Assembly: GCA_032622095.1 (NCBI GenBank) | Contig: CP136061.1 | Location: 131,082,754-131,146,753 of the forward strand | Length of the DNA: 64,000 nucleotides | From: Siphonodentalium dalli | Lineage: Eukaryota; Mollusca; Scaphopoda; Gadilida; Siphonodentaliidae | Direction: 5' to 3' | Shown: piece after piece, positions 30,942 through 42,400 of the stretch | Layout: the number at the start of each line of letters is the position of its first letter | How positions within the stretch are numbered: position 1 is the stretch's first letter | The notes under the pieces: model-generated | Database searches by the model: none | What the model saw: the letters and a program-made list of their open reading frames with translations, nothing else | Told to the model about the DNA's origin: nothing | Translations under genes and position numbers: made by a program

Positions 30942-32460
30942 AGCTCACCTGAGACGAAGTCTCCGGTGGAGCTATAGTTATCACTCCTCGTTCGTCGTTC
31001 GTCTGTCCGTCCGTCCGTCAACTTTTTTTTAAACATCTTCTCCTCTGAAACCATCATACCGAATTGGTTCATATTTGGTGTGGATGTTCCCTAGGTGACT
31101 CTCATTCAGATTTGTTCAAATGAGGTCACTGGGTTAAATAGTTGCGAAGCAAGGGCCATAACTCTATTCCTCCATAGTAATTCTTAGAACAACTTCTTTT
31201 ACTGAACTATAAGGCCGTATGGATTCATATTTGGTGTGGATGTTCCCTAGTTGACTCAAATTCAGATTTGTTAAAATGAGGTCACCAGGTTGATTAGTTG
31301 AGAAACCAGGGCCATAACTCTATTCCTCCATAGTAATTCTTAGAATGACTTCTTATTTTGAACCATTTGACCGATTTAGCTTACATTTGGTATGGAGGGT
31401 CCTTGTGTGACTGGGGTTCAGATTTGTTCAAATGGGGTCACTGGGTCAAATAGGGGCAGAGCCAGGGCCCAGGGACATAACTCTTTAAACAAAAATTATT
31501 TAAATCCATGTTTTAAATCCTTGCCCCCTTAACCCCCTCCCCCCACCTCCACCACTGAATGTCCCTGCCACCCCACACCAGATCCTTGCAAGGTTCACGC
31601 CATTAAAAGCCTTACATTTTAGTTATATGACATGCCAGGAGCTGACCAGCCTTAATTCTCACAGTGCTCACAGCTGTGTGTCCAGTCATTATAAAGTAAT
31701 TAACTTTTATCTCAATATCCACATTTATCAGGCTGGGAGAGAATGAGGTGTGTGAATGAAATTTAATCCTATGTGTTTACAGCAATCTCAAATACAACTC
31801 TAACTGTTTGACAGTTTACACATTTTATAATAGTATTAGTATTAACCATTTCATTACCAGAGCTATGGTGGTACAGCAAAAAGACCCTGAACCAGTGTAT
31901 TCTCCTATATATAAGAGAATACACTGGGGATCAAGGAAATATTGTTAGGCCAATTTTGTCAGACATCCAAATAAATCAGACATGTCCTATTCTCGCAGGG
32001 ATGTCCCCACATATGTTTGGGGAGGGGGCAAATTCTCAGATTTGTTCATTGAGATGTAATTTTTTTTCCAAAACCAATTACGTATACTAAAATAAAATGA
32101 ATATAAAATAATAGACCATTGATCAAGAGAAATGAGCTCCTAGTTTTAATATTTGTCCAATATTTATTATTTTATAACAAGGTACTAGTATCATGCCAGT
32201 GCATTGTCTTATATATATGTGAGTGTCCCATAGGTAGCCTCACCTAAGAGAATGCACTGGCTCTCAAGGTTAAGGAAATATTGTTAGGCAAATGTAGACA
32301 AGCATCCAAATAAATCACAGATGTCCTATTCTTGTAGGGATGTCCCCATGGGTTGAGGGGGATGGAATTAGCAGATTTGTTAAATGAGATGTAACTTGTT
32401 TTCTCAAAATTAATTATTTAGACTAAAATGAATATAAAATAGTAAACTACTTAATTTTTT
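30942..32460. repeat. Second copy of the large CTCACCTGAG modular repeat
   Basis: Starts AGCTCACCTGAGACGAAGTC and has CGTCCGTCCGTC. Three modules of about 120 bp carry TTCATATTTGGTGTGGATG, CAGATTTGTTxAAATGAGG and GCCATAACTCTATTCC. It then has the same trailing segments as 21490-23470. The GTCCTATTCTxGxAGGGATG block occurs twice (about 31985 and 32325). Confidence 0.75.
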
Positions 32461-32464
32461 AACC

Positions 32465-32760
32465 CCCCAGATTACATTATATAAAATATATGCCATATTA
32501 TATACCATTTGAAAGAGGAAGCTCCAAAACATTGTATTATCAACTTTTCCAGTATAAAAAACTGTGGACATGTTGTTTTTATTGAGTTGCCAAAGAGTTT
32601 TGTCATCTAGATTGCAGTAAAAAGCAAAATTATTTTCAATGCCGGGGGAATAACTCTATATATTAAAGATGGAGTTCTTCCCCTTCCATTGAAAAGTTTG
32701 AATTCTGTTGCATTCTGGGATCCAAAGGGGGGGGGGGTCATTCTATAATTTCAGTAGTTT
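32465..32760. repeat. Partial AAAGGCCC-family MITE
   Basis: CATATTATATACCATTTGAA, CTCCAAAACATTGTATTAT, and the inverted pair GGGAATAACTC and GAGTTCTTCCCC match 24160-24470 on the opposite strand. The AAAGGCCC end is missing. Confidence 0.65.
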
Positions 32761-32762
32761 TT

Positions 32763-33160
32763 GGCTCACCTGAGACGAAGTCTCCAGTGGAGCTATAGTC
32801 ATCACTCCTCGTCCGTCCGTCAACAATTCTTTAAACTTCTCCTCTGGAACCATAAGACCGTATGGGTTCATATTTGGTGTGGATATTGCCTTGGTGACTC
32901 ACATTCAGATTTGTTCAAATGAGGTCACTGGGTCAAATGTGGGCAGGGACATAACTCCAAAAAATATTAAACATTGCAAGTGAAGTCTGACATTTTATAA
33001 ACATTTCGTGGAGATCTGCTAGAGGTCATTAATTCCCAATTACAACATCAATCTATTACCTTGGGTGACAGATTTGTGAAAATGGTATTACAAAGTCGAC
33101 TAAGGGCATTGCCAGAGACATAACTATTTCACAACATATTAATTCTTAAAATATGTATGG
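32763..33160. repeat. Short copy of the CTCACCTGAG modular repeat
   Basis: GGCTCACCTGAGACGAAGTC then CTCGTCCGTCCGTC and one module (GGGTTCATATTTGGTGTGG; TGAGGTCACTGGGTCAAAT). Truncated. Confidence 0.7.
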
Positions 33161-33477
33161 AAGAGCCAAGAAATAGTTGGCTTATTTAGCATGGAATGTT
33201 CTTGATTGACTGCAATACAGATATTTTTAATGGAGTAACCTGGAAAAATAGGGGCCAAGCGAAGGACAGTTTCCTTCTTAATATGCTTCCTTCACAAGGA
33301 CCATCAGGTCTATTTTTTTATAAAAAGGCGCTTGTGAGATTGGAAATTTCCAACAATTGGGAAAGTTTGAGATGTCAATTGTGTAATTCCAACCTAGTCG
33401 GGAGGGGACTTGTTGGGGGGGGGGGGGGGTGATCAGTAGTGTACAGTTGGTAATTTGGCCACATATCCTGTTTAGAA

Positions 33478-33985
33478 GCTGGCGTCACACGGGCTCGGCG
33501 ACCCGATAAAATTCGTATCCGGGGCAAGATACATTCACATACCAAATTTCAAGTCGATAGCTCCACCCGTTTCCGAGATCTGGTCTGCTCATGCGTGAAG
33601 CTGGCGTCGCACGGGCTCGGCGACCCGATAAAATTCGTATCCGGGGCAAGATACATTCACATACCAAATTTCAAGTCGATAGCTCCACCCGTTTCCGAGA
33701 TCTCTTCTGCGCATGCACGAAGCTGGTGTCGCACAGGCTCGGCGAGCTGATAAAATTTGTATCTGGGGCAAGATACATTCACATACCAAATTTCAAGTCG
33801 ATAGCTCCACCCGTTTCCGAGATCTCGTCTGCGCATGCGCGAAGCGGGCGCCGCACGGGCTCGCCAATAGGACAACGACGACCGCCTGGTCAAACTACAC
33901 ACACATACCAAGTTTCGTCCCGATCGGTCGAGAATCGTAGATTTGTATAAATGACAGACAGACAGACAAACAAACAAACAGAGGT
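33478..33985. repeat. 122-bp tandem array, four units
   Basis: Units start near 33478, 33600, 33722 and 33844, marked by CGCACGGGCTCGGCGA, CAAGATACATTCACATACC and CACCCGTTTCCGAGATCT. The spacing of the GGGCTC mark is 122 bp each time. The fourth unit runs into CCGATCGGTCGAGAATCG and an ACAGACAAAC tail. Several 60-119 codon frames across it are artefacts of the repeat. A related, inverted segment is at about 1736-2010. Confidence 0.9.
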
Positions 33986-34317
33986 CTTCAAAATATATAT
34001 GAGATTAGTTCATTCAGTTCATACATATTCATTCAGTTCATACATATTATTTACTGTGACAATTGTGGCATTTTATTACAGTTATTGGGGATTTTAGGTG
34101 AGCAGGTCAACATTGCTAAACCCTGATATAGAAAGATATATACACATGACTCGACCAACTTAAAACATCATTATCCCAACAGATTTGACTAGCTGTTGTC
34201 TGTCAAAAGAAACTTATGACTACCATATTGAATGCTCCTTATAGCGTCATCATTTTATGTCAAAGCAAATGAAGAAATCACTCTGCCATTCGCTTGTGAG
34301 TCGCAGGTGACATTGCC

Positions 34318-35045
34318 ACCAACCAGGCCTTGAAATAGTGTCAGGCATTTGCAGAATGAGGTCCCCAGAAGGTGAATTTAGTAATGCTACCCCACAGTGA
34401 ACAAATTCACCCTCTGCAGACCTATTCTGCCTAGGCCTCATCTTTTGGAAAGCATCTATAGTCTCAAATTAACATTGTTTTTAGTTACTTTTCCCTTCTG
34501 TTCAGTTTCTATATCCCCTAATTTGCAGAAGATAATATGCATAATCGAGGTGACTAATGGGAGAACATTACCAACTTCAACTGGGGAACTTCAATCTGAT
34601 CCTAGGTCTCCCATAACAGTTGAGGCCAAAACAGAATAAGGTTCCCCCAGTGTGTCTGACATTTGCAGAATGAGGTCCCCAGAGTGTGAATTTAGTGACA
34701 ATATCCAGCACAGCCAGGCTAGCATCACTAAATTCACCCTCTGGGAACCTCAGTTTCACTCAACTGCTTTGCGAGACCTAGGATCAGATTGAAGTTCCCC
34801 GGTTGAAGTTGCTGATGTTCACCCATTAGTCACCTCAATTATATATTTTATCTTCTGCAAATTGGGGGATACAGAAACTGAACAGAACTAAAAACAATGT
34901 TAATTGAGATACTTTCAAGAAGATGAGGCCTAAGCAGAATGAGGTCCCCAGAAGATGAATTTGGTGATGCTAGCCCACTGTGTGGGGGTAGCATCACTAA
35001 ATTCATGCTCTGGAGACCTCATTCTGCAAATGACCAAGTATTTCA
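34318..35045. repeat. Cluster of three GAGGTCCCC-type MITE units
   Basis: Inverted units near 34340-34430, 34660-34755 and 34930-35030, separated by CACCCATTAGTCACCTC-type spacers in both directions. A nested or tandem accumulation of one family. Confidence 0.75.
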
Positions 35046-35466
35046 GACTGGAATACTGGGCTCTCTTTTAATAGTCAATATCTGATATGAACAATTAAAT
35101 TTATATTTTAATATACATTACTCGTATTTAAATTCGCGCAGTATTATATTTCACTCAGTTTTAAATTTGCGCACCCTAATGCGAAAATTCAGAACTGACC
35201 AAAAAAATCTCTGTAAAAACTCTTAAGTTCTCAATCGCTTATGAAGGTAGATTCAAAGACCACCACCATATAAATGCACAGTTCACAGAAGATAACTGTT
35301 AATTATTTAGTTGTGAAGATATAGGTAACTCAACTACACTTGGTTCAAGAATAAATAGTTTATTAATTATGGGCATCTAAGTAATGTGACTCCAACGACC
35401 ATCATTGAGCATCAATAGGCTGATGATTTTAGAAATTTCACTTTGTAGTCCACATGTATATATCCA
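35046..35466. other. Unassigned sequence
   Basis: A/T-rich with no gene or repeat recognised. Confidence 0.35.
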
Positions 35467-35470
35467 TTAA

Positions 35471-35863
35471 CCCTTTCAGTGCCAAGTCCGATTTTTGTAT
35501 CAACCCATATACCCTGTGCCAATGCATTCTCTTATATATGCGAGTCGACCATTTTTCACCATTTGTTATTATTTTTTACAATTTTAATAATTTTTTCTTA
35601 TATTCTTTACTCTTTCAGTGCAAGACTTATTTTGTAGGTTTAGTGCCAGGGAATCTTACGTTTTTCATGGGCATCAAAATTATTACTATGAATACATGGT
35701 GATAGTTCTGAGTTATAACATGCCCCTAAGGTTTTATCCAGTTTGTTTTTAAATTCGCTATAGCATGCTTAAGCATACCCAAAAACATCTTTAAAAAAAA
35801 AAAGGACCGATTTTACAGACTGTAAATTAGGGCCGATGAGATCGGCCCCTGGCACTGAAAGGG
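35471..35863. mobile_element. piggyBac-like MITE, longer copy
   Basis: CCCTTTCAGTGCCA and TGGCACTGAAAGGG ends with TTAA at 35467-35470 and 35864-35867. The right subterminal hairpin GGGCCGATGAGATCGGCCC is kept. About 393 bp, with extra internal sequence compared with 18817-19011. Confidence 0.88.
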
Positions 35864-36510
35864 TTAAAACCCTTGTATTTTCCCTGTTTGTTTGCTAAAC
35901 TCTTTGAGTCGTACTAGATGGGTGTGCAAAAAATATTACAGGTAAGGTACCTAGAATTATGTACTAAAATAGATTGGGAAATAAAGAGGGGAAAACAAGT
36001 TTTTCTAATGAAATATTCATGTGTATAAATTAAATATAGATGCATATATTTTCTACTTTTCAGCTGAATTTAGACTAGTTAGAAGTTCAGTTGCATCTAC
36101 TCTCACCGCTGGCCATTTGAAGATTTCCCTGAAATATCAGCCAATCGATGGTGCTCTTCTGTTTGATACAGTGACATGCCATTACCTTCCCTCGATGGAT
36201 CATCACAGAGTATTGTCATCAACTTGTAAATCCTGAAGCTGAATGTGTTGTATTTCTTATAGCAGTTCAAATTATGGTATCTTAAGAAATCTGTCTAACT
36301 TCCAACTAATAACACATTGATCTTTTCATTGTGTCAACTTCTACGAGAACATTTTATATCAAGTTAGCAGCTCTCTGTTTGGAACTTCCCTCAATTTGAA
36401 TTAATAGTCTGGTAGCCAGAACTATTTCACTTTTATATATCACTTGAAATTTCAATGTTGGTAACAAACTATTATCTTCAAACTTACATTATACAGTTGT
36501 CACCCGCTGT

Positions 36511-36625
36511 CGAGGGAGACATTGAGATTTGTCACCCGCTCGAGAACGGAATGTCTCCCGAGGAGCGCAGCTCCGAGGGAGACATTCCGTTCTCGAGCGG
36601 GTGACAAATCTCAATGTCTCCCGAG
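36511..36625. repeat. Near-perfect 115-bp GC-rich palindrome
   Basis: The arms contain GGGAGACATTGAGATTTGTC, ACCCGCTCGAGAACGG and AATGTCTCCC, meeting around GAGCGCAGCTC. The phrase recurs diverged at 37440-37500 (GCGGGCGACA, AATGTCTCCCGG). Probably the foldback end of an element spanning about 36500-37560. Confidence 0.85.
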
Positions 36626-37624
36626 AAAAAGGGTAACAACTGTTTTGTTATCCGATTATACCACAGAAAAAAATCCTTGACATCCAAACGCACGATGTTG
36701 CACAGAGTCACGAGTGCTTTCTTTCATGATTATGTATATTTTCAGTAACTACTTATCGTCCTATAGAATTTCTGTTCCATAAACGATATTAAGCGTCAAT
36801 ATCGGTCCATGCAATGTAAACCAATAAGCCATATAGGTATGTTATCGCCTTCTGCAATGTGGCATATTCAATGTCATCTTGTGCGCGGAATTTACTCGCG
36901 ATGTTTTCCTTTCATAACGGTCTTCCCCGAAAGCTATAATTGGGAAGTTGTCGATTTCATTAATGTACATTCATATGTGTCACTGCTCCCAAGTACATGG
37001 CGATCCTCACACAAAATACTTCTATGATCACATTGCAGACATCGCGGAGCGGTCTGATATCATAGATAAGCGTACAGTACCATTCATTCGCGACAAACGT
37101 ATGCATTACGTTGTCCTCCAGCAAACATTTATAACCAACCAACCTCAAGGGATCCACTCTTTCAATCTTTCACGATAATGTCGACATGAACATATTGAAT
37201 CACCGAGATGGTTCGATGTAAAAAAGTACATAACAACGCTTGTCGGATAAAAGTATCAACTTAACAGTTGGAATATTAGTGTTCAATAAATATATGCAAA
37301 TTAGCAAACACCACAACTGGTGTGTTTTGCGAATCCGTTGGGTATATAAGATCTATGATTTTAGTACATCGTAGTGATGTGAAATAGATGAGTTACTGGA
37401 GCACATGTGTGTTTGGAGATATTCTTGCAATATAACATCAGGCGGGCGACAAAAACAATGTCTCCCGGTTCAGCGGGCGACAGTGTGATTTGTCGCCCGG
37501 CACGTGACATGACATGAGCCAATCAGAAGGGTGGAAAATAGGGAGGAGGATAACAATGATTTTTGTTACTGATCACAGAGAAAATACATGAGATAAATGT
37601 GCCATGATATAAATGTGCATCTAA
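36626..37624. other. Possible element body between two GGGAGACA/GGGCGACA motifs; no gene
   Basis: Slightly richer in CpG than its surroundings. Open frames of 65-78 codons on both strands near 36950-37180 are not recognised. Paired GGTAACAACTGTTTTGTTATCC (split here as GGTAACAA and TTGTTATCC) and GGATAACAATGATTTTTGTT motifs suggest related termini at 36640 and 37548. Confidence 0.35.
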
Positions 37625-38229
37625 CCCTCTATACTAAATACAGTAATGCCCTAAGTAATCGACTCCTTAACCACTGCGGAATCATGGGTAATTTTCAGGA
37701 TTTAGTCAGAAATCTGGCTTGTTGCCATCCATGAAGTGTTCACGGTACGAAACGTCCAGGAAATGACATAACATTTTCTGAAAAAAAGAGTACCACCTGG
37801 AAATTTCCCATTACAGTAATGCTCTAAGTAATCGATTTCTTAACCACAGCAGAATTATGGGTAACTTTTCAGGATTTCCTGAGAGCTTTCCGATGAATGG
37901 CAACAAGCCATATTTCCGATTAAATCCTGAAAAATTACACATAATTCTGCTGTGGTTAAGGAGTCAATTATTTAGGGCATTACAGTACTCATTGACGAAT
38001 AGTTCCCTCAGGACATATTCAGATAATAAGTTTAACAAACGACCATTGGTCGTTTTTTTAACCTATTATCTGAACATTTCCCATCAATCATTATGAACTC
38101 TTCTTCACTTGTATTATCTTTTCAGCTGTCTTTCGTCTGCTCATTTTTCCTGAAAACCCCCCCAAATGAATAACCATTCAAGTGTATATGTTATAACTGA
38201 GTGGGAGAATCCATTCAGTATAAAAAGGG
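37625..38229. mobile_element. piggyBac-like MITE split by a CAGTAATGCCC foldback MITE
   Basis: The left piece CCCTCTATACTAAATA (37625-37640) and right piece CTCATTGACGAATAG...AAAAAGGG (37988-38229, TTAA at 38230-38233) match the family copy at 57784-58001 (CCCTTTTATACTAAAAACTC). 37641-37986 is inserted between them at TA. Confidence 0.75.
37641..37986. mobile_element. Tc1/mariner-like foldback MITEs, nested
   Basis: CAGTAATGCCCTAAGTAATC begins a left half (to about 37733). A second start, CAGTAATGCTCTAAGTAATC, is at 37814, and the inverse end GGGCATTACAGT is at 37986. The inner copy 37814-37986 is a full foldback; the outer left half probably belongs to an earlier copy. Confidence 0.75.
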
Positions 38230-38734
38230 TTAATGCAGCATCATCATAGATCTAGATTAATTTTTTTCATGAGAGAAGCCATTATTTGTGGAAAGAGAAG
38301 TTTAAAATTAAAATGTTTAATGGACGGACTCTATATTACAATCAATAATTGACTGCAGATCACGGATTACCACTCTTCCTCACCTGGCTGCCTACTACAA
38401 ACTACATGGTGATGTTTTTTCCTTTCCGAGATGGATTCATTCTGTGAACAAGAGAATTTTGTCATGAATTAAATTTAGTTCTTCCAATGTTTTCATTTTT
38501 CAACTTCTCCATTTTTTGTTTCATTTTTCAACTTCTCTAATTTTTTTTTCACAAATTGAGTGCTTTGTTTTTGATGTTGATAAGTTAAATATTTGTAATA
38601 AAAATAAAGTATATAGAGTTATTGTTCTTATACCTGTGTTGGCCATGGAATGGGGGAATACTTCAAAGAAATCATAGCATGATGTCGATTCTGATAAATA
38701 TGATCCTGCTAGAAATATAAGTGGGGGGGGGCAG

Positions 38735-39130
38735 TCAATATTGCATTATGCAACATTTTCTGATATATAATACATGCGTTTTCTGCAAAATTACCATGTC
38801 ATTTAACTTATTTAACTTTGAGCATTTGAATGGTGCTTTCATGTCAAGACTATTTCTCCGCTCAAAATCTGTTGAATTCCAGGCAACAGGTAAAGTAACA
38901 AACTGCAATGGATATGCTATTGCCATGGTGTCTGTAATCTGTTTCTGTAGTGACAAAGTTACAGTTACTCCAGTTGTCTGGTATAACATGATACAAGGGG
39001 AGGTTGTGTTGGGCCCACCGAACCTTGTATTACGCTGTACCAGAAAACTTGAGATACCCGGTAGTGTAACATTTTTTTCTTGTCGACAATTGCTGCTGGA
39101 TTGCAACTGATTGGAAATAATGTACCACAC
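38735..39130 (-). other. Unrecognised open frame of 131 codons
   Basis: A minus-strand frame begins MWYIISNQLQSSSNC and includes NVTLPGISSFLVQRNTRFGG and QKQITDTMAIAYPLQFVTLP. The opposite strand is also open for 129 codons, which weakens the coding case. No domain is recognised and no splice sites stand out. It may be chance or a decayed mobile-element gene. Confidence 0.15.
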
Positions 39131-39299
39131 ACAAGATTGTTTGGGATGAATTGTTTCGCTTGAAATATGATATCAATGTGAACATATACTAATGAAATGA
39201 GAATCACCACAAAATCTATTTGCAAGCTCCAATGAAAGTGTCAATAACACTGTAGCTCAACTTGGAGAGGGGATAATGTCATACATTGCAGTCAATGGA

Positions 39300-40152
39300 G
39301 CGGAAAGTTTAAATGTTTAATCAATACCAGAGGTCAGCCCGAATAGCCATATGAAGCGTCGGATGAAAAAAGTTGGTTGCCGGGCATGCCCAAATAGTTA
39401 GTCATGCAAAGAGTAAAATCCAAGATGGCTACCAAATTGTGTCCATGTTTTTCAATGAAGTATCAGACACTAGCTCAACTTGGATGGGGGGGTAATTTCA
39501 TGTGCTACAATCAATGGAGCGATTAGGAATGCGGAAAGTTGAAATGTCTATATAATACTAAATATCAAAAGATGCGGAAAGTTGAAATGTCTAAATAATA
39601 CTAAATATCAAAAGATATAAACAAAGTAAAATCCAAGATGGCTGCTGTCGGATGAGGGATGTTGTCTGTCGGGTGCGCCATTAGTCATGCAAAGAGTAAA
39701 ATCCAAGATGGCTTTGAAATATTTTCAAATTCGATGGCTCCCATCCAGAGGTGATCCGAAACATGCTGTAAATTTTCAAACAATTCTCCAATAAATGCTG
39801 GCTGCAGGGTGTGCCGATGGATTCAAATTTGAAATCCAAGATAACTGCTGGCAGCCATGTTTTTTTAATGAACTTTGGGGGAAAAATATATCTATCTGCA
39901 GGTCCCCTTGAATATCCGTATGAAGTTTGGTGATGATCGGATGAGGCCTGTTGGGTGTGTCGAAGGATTTAGTCATACAAAGAGTAAATTCCAAGATGGC
40001 CATGTTTTTCAATGAAATTCAGAAATTTTTTATGGCTCCATCTAGAGATCACCCTGAATATCCATAAACAGCTTGGTGATGATCAGATGACTGTTGGGTG
40101 TGCCGAAGGATTTAGTCATGCAGAGTAAAATCCAAGATGGCGGGCATGTTTT
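39300..40152. repeat. Tandem 'CCAAGATGGC' modules
   Basis: Repeated blocks with TTAGTCATGCAAAGAGTAAA, ATCCAAGATGGC, GCCATGTTTTT and ATATCCGTATGAAGTTTGGTG (one residue of context each). Spacing is roughly 140-190 bp. The family continues after the inserted element (42312-42400) and at 43010-43300 and 44330-44520. Confidence 0.75.
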
Positions 40153-40156
40153 TTAA

Positions 40157-42307
40157 AGGATTACTATCCTCATGAAACAACAAAACTCTATCGGAAAGCC
40201 ACCCCTATTGTGATCACAATGATCCAAGTCCCATAAAAAATCGCGTAATAAATAAGCCGAGAAATAAATAAATAATACCACCTTCGGTTGTCGGCTATCT
40301 CCGTCGCAAAACCTCGCATGACGTCAAGCGAGGTAAACTAATTAAAAACAGGGAGTCGGAGTTAATTATGTCTACCTATATGGCGATGGAAAATCCGGAA
40401 TCGACATCAGCGCGTGAGTGTAATGGAATTACTGCGGGGCATATCAATAGCATTGTGTACACATGGTGAATTGTCATCGCGCGGTGAGTTATCTTCACTT
40501 GTGATTTGTCTTAAGTGCTGTTTGGAAAGTTACGGTATTGTTTTGACAAAAAATATAGAGGGACGATTGAGCGGGGTAGATATACAGCCTATAAAAACAC
40601 GAGCCGGCATGTGAACTTTATTCGGGTGCGTGTTCGCGATGTTGTTTTAATTTTCCGTATATATGCCCCAAGTGTCCCGTATTTACAATCATTCATTCAT
40701 TCTAGTGACTCTCAGTTAGGCATATGCTGTAATCATTTCCAAACGATGTTAGTTTACGTGACATTTGGCAGGATTTCTGTGGGGAAACCCGTTGCGCAAA
40801 ATCAAAAACCGATTACATATACCAAATAAAGAGCGTTTAATTTGACGAGTCAGTCATGGTTACGAATACATACAATTGCAGTTAAAGTGGGGAGCATGTT
40901 GATGAATAATTCACGATGACAACTATTCTAAGTCGAGTCCCCATTTCCTTCACCATGGCTCAATAAAGAGCGTTCCATGTTAAGAGTTTTCCTAATATGG
41001 TACGAATAAAAAGAGTTTAATAAAGCGGAAATTGCTATGACAATGATGGAAGGATATATAAAGCATGCATATCGGAAGTCCATGTACATGTATTGATCTG
41101 TATTGTTGTAATCAGTAAACAATCACTAGAACAACTGTTCTAAGTCGAGTCCCTTTACCTTGACGCAATAAAGAGCGTTCACTATTACAAAATATTGCGA
41201 ATAAAGAGCACTTGAATATGTGATTCCATATTAAACCGGATTATTATCCCTCCTTCAAAAAGTGTTATATATGATTGGATGTTTAAACGAACCACGGCGA
41301 ACATTTATATATTTTATAACCCTATTGTTATGCGTAATTGACACATAGAGGTCGATGTATGACCTGGATATTCAATAGACCGCATCGCTAGAGTGCTGAT
41401 TTTATAGGCCAATAACCATGCATAGATGCAGTGAATTTCCATCAGTGACAGTCGGCTAGATTGTTTTGGGTGGGGGAAGCAATATTCCGAAATATATATA
41501 AACACCATATTGCGCAAATATATACATGATCCAAGGAAAACCAAGGAAAAATAACCAAGGAAAAATGAACTTATCATATTGGTAATGAATGACTTGATTA
41601 TAATTGATTAAATCCGACAGCAATAAACCAATTTTGTGTTGTTTTACCGCGTTACGATAAATTAAAACGAAACGCTCTTTATTGACACACGACTAATGGC
41701 ATCTGGAAATTGGAATGTTTACGAGATGATAATTGCCTAATAACTGTGCAAGTCTTCATGTATATATGCAATCTTGATATGCATATATAATATAACTTGG
41801 ACTATTCCGGTAACGAAAAGATATATATAAACACGAGCACGCGTTTATATAGATAAATGCGCGCAAAACAGAATAATATACGGGCATGACTTTATAGTAA
41901 CAACACATCGCGATACATATAATAATAGTAATAATAACACGATAAAGACATTTAATTACGAAAAAGGCGATGTTTTCGCCGAAGTTTTGCATTCGCAGTG
42001 TGATAACGCGACAATCTTCAAAGGCCGCGATCGACTACATGCAAACTTAAAATACCGCCGTCGCGTATCTATGCGTTGTCAATGAGTTACCACGTGATCG
42101 ATCACGTGCTATGCTTCTGTTTACATGTGACAATCACGTGATCGGGCTACAACAAAATCTTCGGCTAACTTCGGAATTTTTTTAATCGTTATAAAAATAA
42201 CGATTGGCGGCCGAATATTAGATTATATGCGCCCAATGGACATTATATATATATATTATCGGTATATTGAAAGAAAATAATATTGTTTTTTTCAGGACCG
42301 TATTCCT
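40157..42307. mobile_element. 2.15 kb TTAA-flanked element, non-autonomous
   Basis: Ends AGGATTACTATCCT and AGGACCGTATTCCT (imperfect inverse), flanked by TTAA at 40153-40156 and 42308-42311. The host is a CCAAGATGGC module; an uninterrupted module at 39855-39870 reads CATGTTTTTTTAATGAA, so the empty site is known. TTAA fits piggyBac or Kolobok, but the AGGA ends do not settle which. Inside are repeats of AATAAAGAGCG (40825, 40962, 41167, and inverse at 41673), a duplicated TTCTAAGTCGAGTCCC block (about 40926 and 41137), and a CpG-rich right end. No transposase is seen. Confidence 0.8.
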
Positions 42308-42400
42308 TTAATGAAATTCTACTAAATTTGATGGCTCCCATCTGGTGGCCACTTGAATATCCATATGAGGTTTGGTGATCAGTGTTCATACTGCCGTTAT

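Noticed and set aside
33485-33977. Overlapping 60-119 codon frames on both strands
   Set aside because: They come from the 122-bp tandem array. The same peptides recur unit by unit and on both strands.
36948-37178. 76-codon frame (FYDHIADIAERSDIIDKR) as a gene
   Set aside because: Slightly protein-like, but the opposite strand is open too and it lies inside a probable element body. No family is recognised.
42091-42108. E-box palindrome as a functional promoter
   Set aside because: It lies inside a transposable element with no gene recognised nearby. Reported only as part of the element.
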